DNA of 37,005 nt from Sphingobacterium sp. (GCA_031253985.1 JAIRVH010000073.1:1-37005); one strand, 5' to 3'. Shown: positions 27,820 to 37,004, numbered from the stretch's first letter. Numbers and translations are program-made. The notes: generated from the sequence alone by a model not told the origin.

Positions 27820-28026
27820 AAAAGAATCTCATTTATCAATCGATCCAATTTTGACCGAATATTAATATTCCTTTTTAGTTGAGCTTAAGACCTATGTTAT
27901 TTTATAACAATTGGGATTTCACAAGTATCTAAAAATTTTTAAAAAAAATATCTTCCCGTGTAGTCCTTTTTTGTTTTTGCGGTGTACTGTCTAAAATAAC
28001 CCTAAGAAGTACGAACCAATTTGACC

Positions 28027-29199
28027 ATGCAAGAAGAAAGACTACGCTATTTGCTGACCAATTATTTTAGAAATACCATCTCTCGAGAAGAACTGAAAGA
28101 GATGCTTGATCAATTAGACGAGCTGGAGGAATCCGAATTTTCCTCTCTTTTTGAACGTATGGGCGAAAGAATTTCCCAGCGCTCGGAGCTCTTTAACAGG
28201 GATCAAGTTTTTAATCAGATCTCAAGTCGAATAGCTGAACACCATGAAGAGACCGGAAGCGAAAGAAAATCAAAGTTACGCTATATCAAATGGGGTGGCA
28301 TTGCAGCTGCAATTGTTGTCTTCTGTTTTTCAATTCTGTTTCTGGTCAAACAAAGCGCGATGGAAACAACTTCACAACAAGCCATCTCGCCAAAAGAAAT
28401 CGCCTTGCCGGAAAATGGTGAGCCTGTACTTAAACTTTCAAATGGTGACCAATATTCAATTTCAGAAGATCATCCTGAAACCTTGGATAAAAACGATCTG
28501 ACCATCGTTAAAGCGCCGGATGGTACAGTCGTGTACCAAATTCGAGATAATAGCAACAGCAAGTCTGAGAGGAGAACTTTCCTTAGTCCAAAAGGAAGTG
28601 CGTTGACCATGCAGTTGGTAGATGGTACAAAGGTTCAGCTAAACTCAGGCGCTAGTTTAACCTATCCAACACATTTTGACGGAAATAGTAGAATGGTATC
28701 CTTGGACGGTGAAGCTTATTTTGATGTCACTCATGACAGTAGCAAACCTTTTATTGTTCAGACTAAACAGACCCAGGTTAAAGTGTTGGGAACACAATTC
28801 AATATTGCCTCTGATCTTAGCAAAACTAAAATCCTGACCACTTTAATCAAAGGTAAAGTTGCTGTGAGTGCAGGGCATAATCAGCAAATTTTAAGCCCCG
28901 GAATGCAGGCACAAACTAATCTGCATACAAAGCAAATTGTCGTACAGGAGGCCGACCTAAAAGAAGTTCTCGCGTGGCGGGATGGCTTCTTTCGTTTTAC
29001 GGAGGACAATATTGAGACTGTCTTGCAAAAAGTGGGTGAATGGTATGATATCAAGGAAGTCAAGGTGAATTCATCGTCCAGCGATAAATTTACAGGGATG
29101 ATAAAGAGAACCAAAAAGCTCACGGATTTATTCGGGCAGCTGGAAAAAATATCCAATTATAAGTTTAAAATTCAGGATGGGAGGGTCCTTGTTATGTAA
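28027..29199 (+). CDS. FecR-family anti-sigma factor
   Basis: The 390-aa protein has a cytoplasmic N-terminal part (1-88) that should bind the sigma factor and one membrane span (about 89-107, WGGIAAAIVVFCFSILFLV). The periplasmic FecR domain follows (about 180-275; MQLVDGTKVQLNSGASLTYP, then VSLDGEAYFDVTHDSSKPF and VKVLGTQFNI), and a DUF4974 domain (about 317-389; WRDGFFRFTEDNIETVLQKV). It relays a signal from the STN domain of the SusC transducer to the ECF sigma factor. The frame could open at TTG 28021, but ATG 28027 is the sensible start. Unlike many such pairs, it is separated from the sigma gene by 207 nt. Confidence 0.93.
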   Translation: MQEERLRYLLTNYFRNTISREELKEMLDQLDELEESEFSSLFERMGERISQRSELFNRDQVFNQISSRIAEHHEETGSERKSKLRYIKWGGIAAAIVVFCFSILFLVKQSAMETTSQQAISPKEIALPENGEPVLKLSNGDQYSISEDHPETLDKNDLTIVKAPDGTVVYQIRDNSNSKSERRTFLSPKGSALTMQLVDGTKVQLNSGASLTYPTHFDGNSRMVSLDGEAYFDVTHDSSKPFIVQTKQTQVKVLGTQFNIASDLSKTKILTTLIKGKVAVSAGHNQQILSPGMQAQTNLHTKQIVVQEADLKEVLAWRDGFFRFTEDNIETVLQKVGEWYDIKEVKVNSSSSDKFTGMIKRTKKLTDLFGQLEKISNYKFKIQDGRVLVM

Positions 29200-29223
29200 C
29201 CATGCGACCTTGAGCTAAAAGTA

Positions 29224-29250
29224 ATCGGAAGTGCTCGCAACACTCCCGAT
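29224..29250 (+). other. Hairpin between the fecR-like and susC-like genes
   Basis: ATCGGAAGTG (29224-29233) can pair with CACTCCCGAT (29241-29250) over ten positions with one A-C mismatch and a 7-nt loop. No T-run follows, so it is not a standard terminator. It could lower read-through from the regulator gene into susC, or protect the susC mRNA 5' end after cleavage. Confidence 0.4.
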
Positions 29251-29313
29251 CGTAGTTTAGCGATTAAATAAACCTAATTGAGTTATAAACCATTTAACAC
29301 CAAACCTATACAA

Positions 29314-32300
29314 ATGTATAAAAGGAATAGCAAAAGTTGCTTTTTTACACAAAAATTCTTTGTAAAAGCATTTATCAGGATGAAAGTATGCATACTAATC
29401 CTCATCATCTCCATGGTGCATGTCCATGCATCTAGCTTTGGTCAACAAGTGACATTGGATATAAAAAACGGACGTTTGGTGGATGTCCTGGATGAGATTC
29501 AAAAACAAACGGGGTACGAGTTTTTGTACAATAACAGTTTGATTAATAAACAGAAAAGAGTGACCATTAAAGCAAGTCACAAAAACTTTAAAGAGGTCCT
29601 TCAAGAGTTTCTGTCGGAAAGAAATCTGACCTATGAATTGAATCTGAACACGGTATTGATTATGGCCAAAGCGGCGTCTATGCCAGTTGCTGCTCCCAGC
29701 ACTACGGTGATCATGCAGCGACGTAAGATAACAGGGGCCGTGTCGGATGTCAAGGGAGCAGCATTGGAAAGTGTAACAGTTTCGGTTAAGGGAACAAATA
29801 TCGGAACGAAGACCGATGCGCAGGGGCAATTTGCCTTGGAAATTGAAGATCAGCATAAGGTGCTACAGTTTTCGCTGGTGGGTTATCAGTCGCTTGAGCG
29901 TAATATTAGCACGACGAATCAGCTACATGTCACTTTGGAGCCTGTGGTAAGCGATCTGGAGGAAGCTGTCGTTGTCGCTTATGGAAAGCAACGTAAAATC
30001 AGTGTCGTGGGAGCAATTAGTAGTGTTTCTCCGCAGCAGTTAAAAACTCCGGTTGCTAAACTTAGTAGCTCATTAGCTGGACAGATGGCAGGTGTAGTCA
30101 CAGTACAGGGGTCGGGAGAACCTGGCTCGGCGACCTCATTTTGGATACGGGGAGTCAGCAGCTTTGCGGGAAGTAATAGTCCATTGATCTTGGTTGATGG
30201 AATTGAACGACCGATGGATTTAGTTGATCCTGAGGATGTGGAGTCTTTTTCGGTCTTGAAAGATGCGACAGCTACAGCTGTATATGGTGTAAGGGGAGCT
30301 AACGGCATTGTAGTTATAACCACAAAAAGAGGGAAGAAGAGTGCCAAACCAACAATTAATGCTCGTGTTGAAAGGGGAATGCTGGAACCTACACGGCTAC
30401 CGAAATTGGCCAATGCTATGCAATGGTTAGATTATTATAACGATATCAACTTTGAAGCCTCTGGTAAAGTACCCTTAACGCAGGAAGAAATAAATAAATA
30501 TGTGAATAAAGTGGACCCGGACGTGTATCCTAATGTGGATTGGATGCAAGAAATATTTAAGAAAAGAACGTCGAATGAACGTTTGAATGTAAATGTGACC
30601 GGAGGTGGAGATTTTATTAAGTACTATGTGTCGGGTTCTTATATGAAGGAGAATGGGATCTTTCAACCTCGAAAGACATCAAACTATGATCCGTCCGTGA
30701 ACTTTGACAGGATCAATTTCCGATCTAATGTAGACATCAAGCTTTCTCCTTCAACTGAGGTAAACCTAAATCTCTCCAATCAATTCGAAACAAAGAACCG
30801 TCTGGGACTAGATTTGGGAACGATGTACGAGACTATCTTGCATACGACACCAGTCGCAATTCCAACGCAATTCTCTAATGGGGCCTATACGATGAGCCCC
30901 TATTATTTTCTGAATACAACAGGATACTCCAAAGATTTTTGGAATAATGCACAATCTTTGGTTGGCGTAACACAGGATTTTTCCGAATTGATTACACTTG
31001 GATTAAGAGCAAATGTCAAATTCTCTTGGGATGCTAAAAATTCTACTTCTTTGGATAGACGTAAGAATCCCATCACCTATTATGTGGATAAGACGAATGC
31101 CCGGGATAATGAGGGAAACTTAATTTTGAAGGATAATGGTGCTGGAAGTGATTATTTCACATTGAAGGATTGGCATTCAGGGGAACGGGCAATTAACTTC
31201 GAAAGTTCACTGATGTATGATAGACTGTTCGCCGAGAAGCATCGTTTCGGAGGACTATTTTTATTCTCTATGCGGGAGCGTACGAATAATTTTCCGGAGA
31301 ACAATTATATAACCGCACTGCCTTATCGGAATACAGGGATTGCTTCGCGTTTAACATATTCGTACTTAGATCGTTATTTCATCGAGGGGAACTTTGGATA
31401 TAACGGTTCGGAAAATTTTGCCCCTAAGAAGCGTTTTGGATTTTTTCCATCCTTGGCGATGGGTTATGTACTAAGTAATGAGCCCTTCTTTGAGCCCTTA
31501 TTACCTGTAATTAGCTTCTTAAAGATACGCGGATCCATTGGTAAGATTGGTAGTGATAAAATTGATGGAAAACGTCGATTTGCTTATAACTCGGAGATGG
31601 AAGACCGTGGGGGATATTCTTTTGGTATAGGAGGGCAGAAGCCATTGATTGGAATTGCTACAGGTTATCCCGGAAATCCATTGGTAGCCTGGGAGAGTGC
31701 ATTGAAAAGAAATATTGGTCTAGAATTGACGCTGTTTAATAAATTGACTATTCAGACTGATTATTTTGCTGAGAAGCGCGATGGGATTTATATTCCGCAG
31801 GAGAGTGTGCCTTCTATTGTTGGAGTAAATGTGAAACCTTTAGTAAATATTGGTCAAATGGAGAATAGAGGCATAGAAGGATCATTGGAATTTAATCATC
31901 ATCAGGGAGATTTCGGTCTTCAGATTCGTGGGAATATAACCTACAATCGCAACAAAAAATTATTTGATGACAAACCTGTTCCTGTATGGGCTTACCAATC
32001 GGATATAGGGCAGCGTTGGGGGCAGCAACGTGGCTTAATAGCACTGGGGCTGTTCCAATCGGAAGACGAAATAGCACACAGTCCGGTGCAGAAATACGGC
32101 GACGGCCCCCGCCCGGGTGATCTAAAGTACCGAGATATTAACGGCGATGGTCAAATAACGGAACAAGATAAAGTGGCTATAGGAAATACCGATATGCCAC
32201 AGCTGACTTATGGATTTGGAACGAGCGTTTCCTGGAGAGGATTTGATATTGCCGCATTTTTTCATGGTGTGGGAGAAATTACTCGGATTATTGCTGGAGG

Positions 32301-32685
32301 GCCCTTATATGGACAGACAGGTAATATCTGGAATGCGGGGCAAATTTATTCTGATGTAGCAGATCATCGTTGGAGTGCCGATAATCCAAACCCGGAGGCC
32401 ATTTATCCGCGTATGTCTCTCAATATTGCTAATAATTCCCAGGCATCTACTTGGTGGCAACGCGATATGAGTTTTATCCGTTTAAAGAATTTGGAGTTTG
32501 GTTATACCTTGCCAAAACGTTGGATAGAAAAATGGAAAATGTCAACAATGCGTTTTTATGCCCAAGGGGTTAATGTTTTTACGTTCAGTAAATTCAAATT
32601 GTGGGACCCTGAATTGGAAACAATCTCTGGAAGTGGTTACCCACAAATGCGCGTATTTAATATTGGTCTAAGTGTAATATTCTAA
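29314..32685 (+). CDS. SusC/RagA-type TonB-dependent outer-membrane transducer with STN domain
   Basis: The 1123-aa protein imports oligosaccharides across the outer membrane with TonB energy. After a long signal sequence (hydrophobic MKVCILILIISMVHVHA, cleavage near residue 40) comes an STN domain (about 48-110; VTLDIKNGRLVDVLDEIQ, then YEFLYNNSLI), which in signalling receptors contacts FecR. Next are a carboxypeptidase-regulatory-like domain (about 135-210; GAVSDVKGAALESVTVSVKG), a TonB-box region (LEEAVVVAYGKQRK), a plug (RGVSSFAGSNSPLILVDGIE and TAVYGVRGANGIVVITTKRG), and a 22-strand-type barrel ending in FNIGLSVIF. ATG 29314 is preferred to TTG 29278. SusD starts 11 nt later. Confidence 0.95.
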   Translation: MYKRNSKSCFFTQKFFVKAFIRMKVCILILIISMVHVHASSFGQQVTLDIKNGRLVDVLDEIQKQTGYEFLYNNSLINKQKRVTIKASHKNFKEVLQEFLSERNLTYELNLNTVLIMAKAASMPVAAPSTTVIMQRRKITGAVSDVKGAALESVTVSVKGTNIGTKTDAQGQFALEIEDQHKVLQFSLVGYQSLERNISTTNQLHVTLEPVVSDLEEAVVVAYGKQRKISVVGAISSVSPQQLKTPVAKLSSSLAGQMAGVVTVQGSGEPGSATSFWIRGVSSFAGSNSPLILVDGIERPMDLVDPEDVESFSVLKDATATAVYGVRGANGIVVITTKRGKKSAKPTINARVERGMLEPTRLPKLANAMQWLDYYNDINFEASGKVPLTQEEINKYVNKVDPDVYPNVDWMQEIFKKRTSNERLNVNVTGGGDFIKYYVSGSYMKENGIFQPRKTSNYDPSVNFDRINFRSNVDIKLSPSTEVNLNLSNQFETKNRLGLDLGTMYETILHTTPVAIPTQFSNGAYTMSPYYFLNTTGYSKDFWNNAQSLVGVTQDFSELITLGLRANVKFSWDAKNSTSLDRRKNPITYYVDKTNARDNEGNLILKDNGAGSDYFTLKDWHSGERAINFESSLMYDRLFAEKHRFGGLFLFSMRERTNNFPENNYITALPYRNTGIASRLTYSYLDRYFIEGNFGYNGSENFAPKKRFGFFPSLAMGYVLSNEPFFEPLLPVISFLKIRGSIGKIGSDKIDGKRRFAYNSEMEDRGGYSFGIGGQKPLIGIATGYPGNPLVAWESALKRNIGLELTLFNKLTIQTDYFAEKRDGIYIPQESVPSIVGVNVKPLVNIGQMENRGIEGSLEFNHHQGDFGLQIRGNITYNRNKKLFDDKPVPVWAYQSDIGQRWGQQRGLIALGLFQSEDEIAHSPVQKYGDGPRPGDLKYRDINGDGQITEQDKVAIGNTDMPQLTYGFGTSVSWRGFDIAAFFHGVGEITRIIAGGPLYGQTGNIWNAGQIYSDVADHRWSADNPNPEAIYPRMSLNIANNSQASTWWQRDMSFIRLKNLEFGYTLPKRWIEKWKMSTMRFYAQGVNVFTFSKFKLWDPELETISGSGYPQMRVFNIGLSVIF

Positions 32686-32696
32686 ACGAAAAAACG

Positions 32697-34535
32697 ATGA
32701 AAAAATATATTTACCTACTGATCTGTCTTTTAATGCCTGTTTTATTTGGAGCATGTAGTAAGTATTTGGATGTTGATCTGGCAAATCAAAAGACCCTTGA
32801 TGAGACCTTTCAGAAGCGTACGACAACGGAAAGGTATCTCGCTCAAGTATATGGTTACTTGCCCATTGAACATGATCTATTTAATAGTGAGGGTGGAAAT
32901 GTGCCTCTCAGCGATGAAGCGCTGTTCTCCTGGGTGGCCTGGGTGCCTTGGCTCAACTTCACAAATGGAGGTTGGGGAGTGACAACAGATGATTATGCGA
33001 CATGGGTACATAATTATCAAGGTATTAACCAGGCGACCATTTTTATCAATAATGTTGATAAAAATGTAGAGCTCAATGAATCTACCAAAAGTATTATGAA
33101 GGCGGAAGCCCGGTTTTTACGCGCTTATTTTTATTACCTATTGTTAAAACGCTACGGCCCTGTATTTGTTTGGGGAGATCGTGCTGCAGATGATAAGATT
33201 GACGCTAAGACAGTGGACCGCATGCCGCTGGAGGCCAATATTAATTTTATTCTTTCTGAATTTGATAAAGCAGCTGCTGTATTGCCTAAGGAAATCACCG
33301 ATCAGGCTTGGTATGGTCGTTTGACTAAAGGTGCGGTCATGGCGGCTAAATCAGAGCTATTGCTGTATATGGCACGGCCGTTATTTAATGGTGCAAAATT
33401 ATATGTGGGTTTGAAGAATAGAAATGGAGAATTTCTGTTTCCCCAAACTGCTGATCCTAATAAATGGGAGCTAGCTGCCCAAGCGGCTAAAGATCTCATT
33501 GATCTAAATTTATATACCTTGTATCAGGATAATAAAGAGACCAACTCCTTTCGTCGTGCGATAAAATCGTATATGGGTATTTATTTTGAAAAGTGGAATT
33601 CGGAAATTATTTGGGGGCGCTGGTCAGACGATGGATTTAATTATAATGTTCGGACGGCACCTCCTCGCGTAGTTACCATGGGCTGGGGCGGATATGCTCC
33701 TTCATTGAAATTGGTCGATGCTTATCCAATGGCGAGCTCTGGACGTTATCCAGTTATAGGCTACAGTAGCAATGGACAACCTATTATTGATGAAAAATCG
33801 GGATATCAAGAAACAGGATTTACAGATAACTATGTGCATCCATTGGACAATTTTGCTGCTTTCAAAGCGCATAACAGTTGTGTGGGAAGGGATGCACGGT
33901 TTTATGCATCTATTTTGGCGAATGGCATGTATTGGATCAATAGGTTGCATGGAGACAAGAAGGTAACATTCTTTGATGGTGGAACATCATCTTATACGAA
34001 AACAGGCGACTGTGTAAAATCGGGATATCTCTGGCGGAGAATGAGTGACCCTACAAATGATATAGAATCTGGAAACTGGGGACAGTTTGCTTGGCCCTTT
34101 TATCGCCTTGCAGAGATATACCTCAATTATGCGGAAGCATGTAATGAAAAACCCAGTCGAAATGAAGCTGAAGCATTGAAATATGTCAATCTTGTTCGTG
34201 GACGCAGCGGCTTGAATAAATTAGAGGAAGCTTATCCAGAGGTCTTGGGAAATAAAGAATTGCTTAGGGTACTTCTTCGTAAAGAGCGCATGGTGGAAAT
34301 GGCTTTTGAGGGGCATCGCTATCCGGATCTAAGGACATGGATGATTGCAGAACAGGAAATGAATGAACCTTATTACACGCGCAATGTTGCGGCGACAACT
34401 TATGAGGCTTCGTGGGAACGTACAAAAGATGTTTTTCCTGGAAAACGGGTTTTTCAAGCAAAACATTACTTCTTCCCGATACATCAGCAGCAACTGAGCG
34501 AGATGGTCAACATGACACAGAACTATGGATGGTAG
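32697..34535 (+). CDS. SusD/RagB-type glycan-binding lipoprotein
   Basis: SusD proteins form a lid over SusC and bind the glycan at the cell surface. The 612-aa protein has a lipoprotein signal (LICLLMPVLFGAC, acylated Cys20), TPR-like N-terminal helices (MKAEARFLRAYFYYLLLKRY, the usual SusD core motif), and the C-terminal signature (GQFAWPFYRLAEIYLNYAEA, KYVNLVRGRSGL and LLRKERMVEMAFEGHRYPDL). The length is above the roughly 500-550 aa of many SusD proteins and suggests additional surface loops. It follows susC by 11 nt; the lipoprotein gene after it starts 22 nt downstream. Confidence 0.94.
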   Translation: MKKYIYLLICLLMPVLFGACSKYLDVDLANQKTLDETFQKRTTTERYLAQVYGYLPIEHDLFNSEGGNVPLSDEALFSWVAWVPWLNFTNGGWGVTTDDYATWVHNYQGINQATIFINNVDKNVELNESTKSIMKAEARFLRAYFYYLLLKRYGPVFVWGDRAADDKIDAKTVDRMPLEANINFILSEFDKAAAVLPKEITDQAWYGRLTKGAVMAAKSELLLYMARPLFNGAKLYVGLKNRNGEFLFPQTADPNKWELAAQAAKDLIDLNLYTLYQDNKETNSFRRAIKSYMGIYFEKWNSEIIWGRWSDDGFNYNVRTAPPRVVTMGWGGYAPSLKLVDAYPMASSGRYPVIGYSSNGQPIIDEKSGYQETGFTDNYVHPLDNFAAFKAHNSCVGRDARFYASILANGMYWINRLHGDKKVTFFDGGTSSYTKTGDCVKSGYLWRRMSDPTNDIESGNWGQFAWPFYRLAEIYLNYAEACNEKPSRNEAEALKYVNLVRGRSGLNKLEEAYPEVLGNKELLRVLLRKERMVEMAFEGHRYPDLRTWMIAEQEMNEPYYTRNVAATTYEASWERTKDVFPGKRVFQAKHYFFPIHQQQLSEMVNMTQNYGW

Positions 34536-34557
34536 TACTTATTTACTAATACAGAAA

Positions 34558-35904
34558 ATGATGAGAAATTGTATTTCCTATTGTGTTCTCCTGCTGACAT
34601 TGGTTTTGATGAATGGCTGTCAGAAGGATGATCGAATGAATAATATGGTCGATGATACCATTTATTTCAGAGACTTTAAAGAAAATAAAATAACGGTATT
34701 TGACTGGGGGAAATTTGACTATAATATAACTGTTGTGAAAGCGGGAATTGGACAACAGGAAGCAAAGATAAACTTCAAGATTGACGAAGCTTACCTAGCT
34801 GCATATAATGCACAAGAGGGTACAAACTATAAATTGCTCCCTGCAGATTGCTACAAAATCGATAATACCGCTTTAGAATTTTCAAAAAAAGATTACCTAC
34901 ATGATATAGCAATTGTTTTTGACAGCGAGCGCATAAAAGAGTTGCAAGGAAAGTATAAGGAGTTGTATGTACTCCCCTGTCGTATTGAGGCTGAAGGCGG
35001 GGTATTGCACTCGCTGAAACCTGAGATGGCTACAACATTGCTTATCCCCAACGTGAAAGATCCCTTTTTGGAATTTACCTCACCTGGGCTACAGCTAGAT
35101 CAGATAAAATTAAGCCCCACAAGTGCTGAACAAGTGATAGGAGAAGCTACATTGGTGACAAATTATCCTAATCAATGGAATCTTGACTACGAAATTGAAG
35201 TGGACCCGATTATTTTGGATACTTATAACGGGATGGTATCGGACGATAAGAAATTGAAATTATTGCCAAAAGCGGCTTATCAGCTTTTGGCCTCCCCTTA
35301 TAAAATAGCTGAAAAAGAGAATAAAACAAGTTTCTCTTATACCATTCTGAAAAAGGGACTTATTGATGGAACGACCAATCTATTTGGCGAGTATGCTTTG
35401 CCGTTACGGATTAAATCTGTTTCGAGAAATGGGATTAATCCAGCGGCTTCCACCATATTGGTTCCTGTATCTTTTCAACCCCCAGATATCCCACGTGGTG
35501 GCTGGAAGGTCATCGCGGCTTCTTCCGAATGGATTGGCGGTGGTGAAAAGGAAAATATATTGGACGGAAACCCCGATACATTCTGGCATAACATATGGAT
35601 GGGCGGAGAACCACCGTTGCCACATTACGTGATTATAGATTTTGGCAAAGAATATAATGTGATGATGGTTGAATTGACAAGGCGACTTTGGAATAATGAT
35701 TTAAAAGTTGTTGAGTTTTCGGCTAGTAATGATAATAAAACATATGTTCCGGTAGGAAAGATTGATTTTGGGACAAATAGTCCCAAATCAACGTTAGCCG
35801 TTAATGTTCCGACGACAAAAGCCCGTTATCTAAAATGTACGGTAACAGCAAGTAATCGTCCTCCTTCATCCGCGATAGCAGAAGTATATGTCAAAGGATT
35901 ATAA
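34558..35904 (+). CDS. DUF1735 plus F5/8 type C (discoidin-like) domain surface lipoprotein
   Basis: The 448-aa protein has a lipoprotein signal (CVLLLTLVLMNGC, acylated Cys21) and a first DUF1735-like domain (about 50-165; VKAGIGQQEAKINFKIDEAY, then YNAQEGTNYKLLP). A second similar beta domain follows (about 185-305), and a C-terminal discoidin-type carbohydrate-binding domain (about 315-448; KENILDGNPDTFWHN, YVIIDFGKEYNV, VVEFSASNDNKTYVPVG). Such proteins are surface glycan-binding partners of SusC/SusD. An earlier in-frame ATG (34525) lies inside susD and would spoil the signal sequence, so 34558 is chosen; 34561 is equally possible. It is the last gene of the locus. Confidence 0.87.
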   Translation: MMRNCISYCVLLLTLVLMNGCQKDDRMNNMVDDTIYFRDFKENKITVFDWGKFDYNITVVKAGIGQQEAKINFKIDEAYLAAYNAQEGTNYKLLPADCYKIDNTALEFSKKDYLHDIAIVFDSERIKELQGKYKELYVLPCRIEAEGGVLHSLKPEMATTLLIPNVKDPFLEFTSPGLQLDQIKLSPTSAEQVIGEATLVTNYPNQWNLDYEIEVDPIILDTYNGMVSDDKKLKLLPKAAYQLLASPYKIAEKENKTSFSYTILKKGLIDGTTNLFGEYALPLRIKSVSRNGINPAASTILVPVSFQPPDIPRGGWKVIAASSEWIGGGEKENILDGNPDTFWHNIWMGGEPPLPHYVIIDFGKEYNVMMVELTRRLWNNDLKVVEFSASNDNKTYVPVGKIDFGTNSPKSTLAVNVPTTKARYLKCTVTASNRPPSSAIAEVYVKGL

Positions 35905-35914
35905 AATACATCCG

Positions 35915-35951
35915 AGCTTAGACATGATACAACTTCAAGTATAGTCTAGCT
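35915..35951 (+). other. Imperfect hairpin in the 3' UTR of the sus operon
   Basis: AGC, TAGAC and ATAC on the left (35915-35930) pair with GTAT, GTCTA and GCT on the right (35939-35951), with small bulges and an 8-nt loop AACTTCAA. No T-run follows. It stands just before the real terminator and may protect the mRNA 3' end. Confidence 0.35.
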
Positions 35952-35969
35952 TGCAATCTGGTAGAGCTG

Positions 35970-36003
35970 AAAGTCACTCCATTTTCCGGAGTGACTTTTT
36001 TGC
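35970..36003 (+). terminator. Rho-independent terminator of the sus-type operon
   Basis: A perfect 11-bp stem, AAAGTCACTCC (35970-35980) with GGAGTGACTTT (35988-35998), encloses a 7-nt loop and runs directly into a T tract. It lies 65 nt after the discoidin-like lipoprotein gene. Confidence 0.92.
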
Positions 36004-36028
36004 TTTTTTAATATTTGTTCTTATTTGA

Positions 36029-36036
36029 TACTTTTG
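36029..36036 (+). promoter_or_regulatory. -7 promoter box before the small membrane protein gene
   Basis: TACTTTTG fits the Bacteroidota -7 consensus TAnnTTTG in all fixed positions. A clear -33 TTTG at the standard distance is missing; only a T-rich stretch lies there. It is the first promoter-like site after the upstream terminator. Confidence 0.45.
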
Positions 36037-36144
36037 CGCTGAATGAGGTATGGCTGAATGGCGTACACGAAAGTTTCGACTATCCCTAGTATATTTATTT
36101 GTCAAGCAGCCATCCTTTATACCGGGCTATATTACTACATAATA

Positions 36145-36768
36145 ATGAATAACTTTTTAGAACTCAATAAGCATAAATTTTCCTTTGGACTCAAGCTATT
36201 ATCGTTAAGTTTTACTGTATTGTTTGTCGTCATTCCTATAGGTGTTTCTATTGCAAATGGAACTTATCCTACCTGGACTCTTTTCATCTGCGTTTTGCTA
36301 TTCGGGTCCGTTATTTTCCCTCTTTTCTTAACTGGAATTGTTTACTTGACCTGGCTGAATAAAATATGGGTTAAGAAGAAAGCACTTAATCGACGGCCAT
36401 TCGATGAATTGGATCGGATCGGATTTGCCACAGCCTATATTAATGAAAAATCGAAGTGGAATTATACTGAAGAAATCAAAGAGATCGTAATTGATGGTTA
36501 TCGAATACAGTTCAATGTAATCATGGGATTTCCGAGTAATATTGAATTTAGGGCATTAGTTAAGTATCCAACAGTAGAAAGAGAGCGATTTACGGATTTC
36601 GAGGCAAGTTTCAAGCAGGATAGAATATATTTAGACATTGATTCATTAGTTAAAGTTTACTCACCTAAAAAGGAAGACAATCTGACGATAGAACAATTAA
36701 AAGCTGAACTGATACAATTTGCACAGATGATGCGGCTAGAAAATTTTGAACCTTTGGATAGGAAGTAG
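36145..36768 (+). CDS. Two-span membrane protein of unknown function
   Basis: I do not recognise this family. The 207-aa protein has two hydrophobic spans (about residues 15-36 and 44-70; LLSLSFTVLFVVIPIGVSIA and TLFICVLLFGSVIFPLFLTG). A basic stop (KIWVKKK) and a soluble, probably cytoplasmic domain of mixed alpha/beta character follow. An in-frame ATG at 36058 would add 29 residues (MAYTKVSTIPSIF...). The downstream ATG is preferred because MNNFLELNKHKFSF looks like a natural N-terminus and an A-rich stretch precedes it, but 36058 lies 9 nt after GAGG and cannot be excluded. It is a lone gene between the sus-operon terminator and the tRNA. Confidence 0.7.
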   Translation: MNNFLELNKHKFSFGLKLLSLSFTVLFVVIPIGVSIANGTYPTWTLFICVLLFGSVIFPLFLTGIVYLTWLNKIWVKKKALNRRPFDELDRIGFATAYINEKSKWNYTEEIKEIVIDGYRIQFNVIMGFPSNIEFRALVKYPTVERERFTDFEASFKQDRIYLDIDSLVKVYSPKKEDNLTIEQLKAELIQFAQMMRLENFEPLDRK

Positions 36769-36873
36769 AACAACTAGGCTGTAAGCTGTTCAATGTACTG
36801 GCAATAGATCCCTATTTATTTTTTTGTCAGCAATACACTTATTAAGAGGACTAAAATGGTGAAGGCTTTAAAT

Positions 36874-36905
36874 AAAAAAAAGCGACTCTTTTGAAGTCGC
36901 TTTTT
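36874..36905 (-). terminator. Terminator of the tRNA-Glu gene (works in both directions by sequence)
   Basis: AAAAAGCGACT (36877-36887) pairs with AGTCGCTTTTT (36895-36905) around a 7-nt loop. Read on the - strand, a run of eight T follows the stem, directly after the tRNA 3' end. Read on the + strand, five T lie in the stem, so it can also end the transcript of the membrane protein gene. Confidence 0.85.
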
Positions 36906-36906
36906 G

Positions 36907-36978
36907 TAGCCCGTAGGGGAATCGAACCCCTGTTTCAAGAATGAAAATCTTGCGTCCTAACCCCTAGACGAACGGGCC
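36907..36978 (-). tRNA. tRNA-Glu (anticodon TTC)
   Basis: On the - strand the sequence folds into a full cloverleaf of 72 nt. The acceptor stem GGCCCGT pairs with ACGGGCT (first pair G-U). The D arm starts GTCTAGGGG, the anticodon arm is CAAGA-TTTTCAT-TCTTG with anticodon TTC, and the T arm is AGGGG-TTCGATT-CCCCT. The discriminator base is A and CCA is not encoded. TTC reads GAA and GAG (Glu), and the order of bases closely follows the E. coli tRNA-Glu pattern. Confidence 0.95.
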
Positions 36979-36996
36979 ATATCGTTTTCGATGATG

Positions 36997-37004
36997 CAAA
37001 TATA
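36997..37004 (-). promoter_or_regulatory. -7 promoter box of the tRNA-Glu gene
   Basis: On the - strand TATATTTG matches TAnnTTTG exactly and lies 18 bp upstream of the tRNA 5' end, the right distance for a short leader. The matching -33 element would fall outside the window. Confidence 0.65.

Noticed and set aside
29395..29856. 153-codon open frame on the - strand opposite the susC-like gene
   Set aside because: Antisense to the STN and regulatory-like domains; His/Cys-rich without pattern, hence a shadow.
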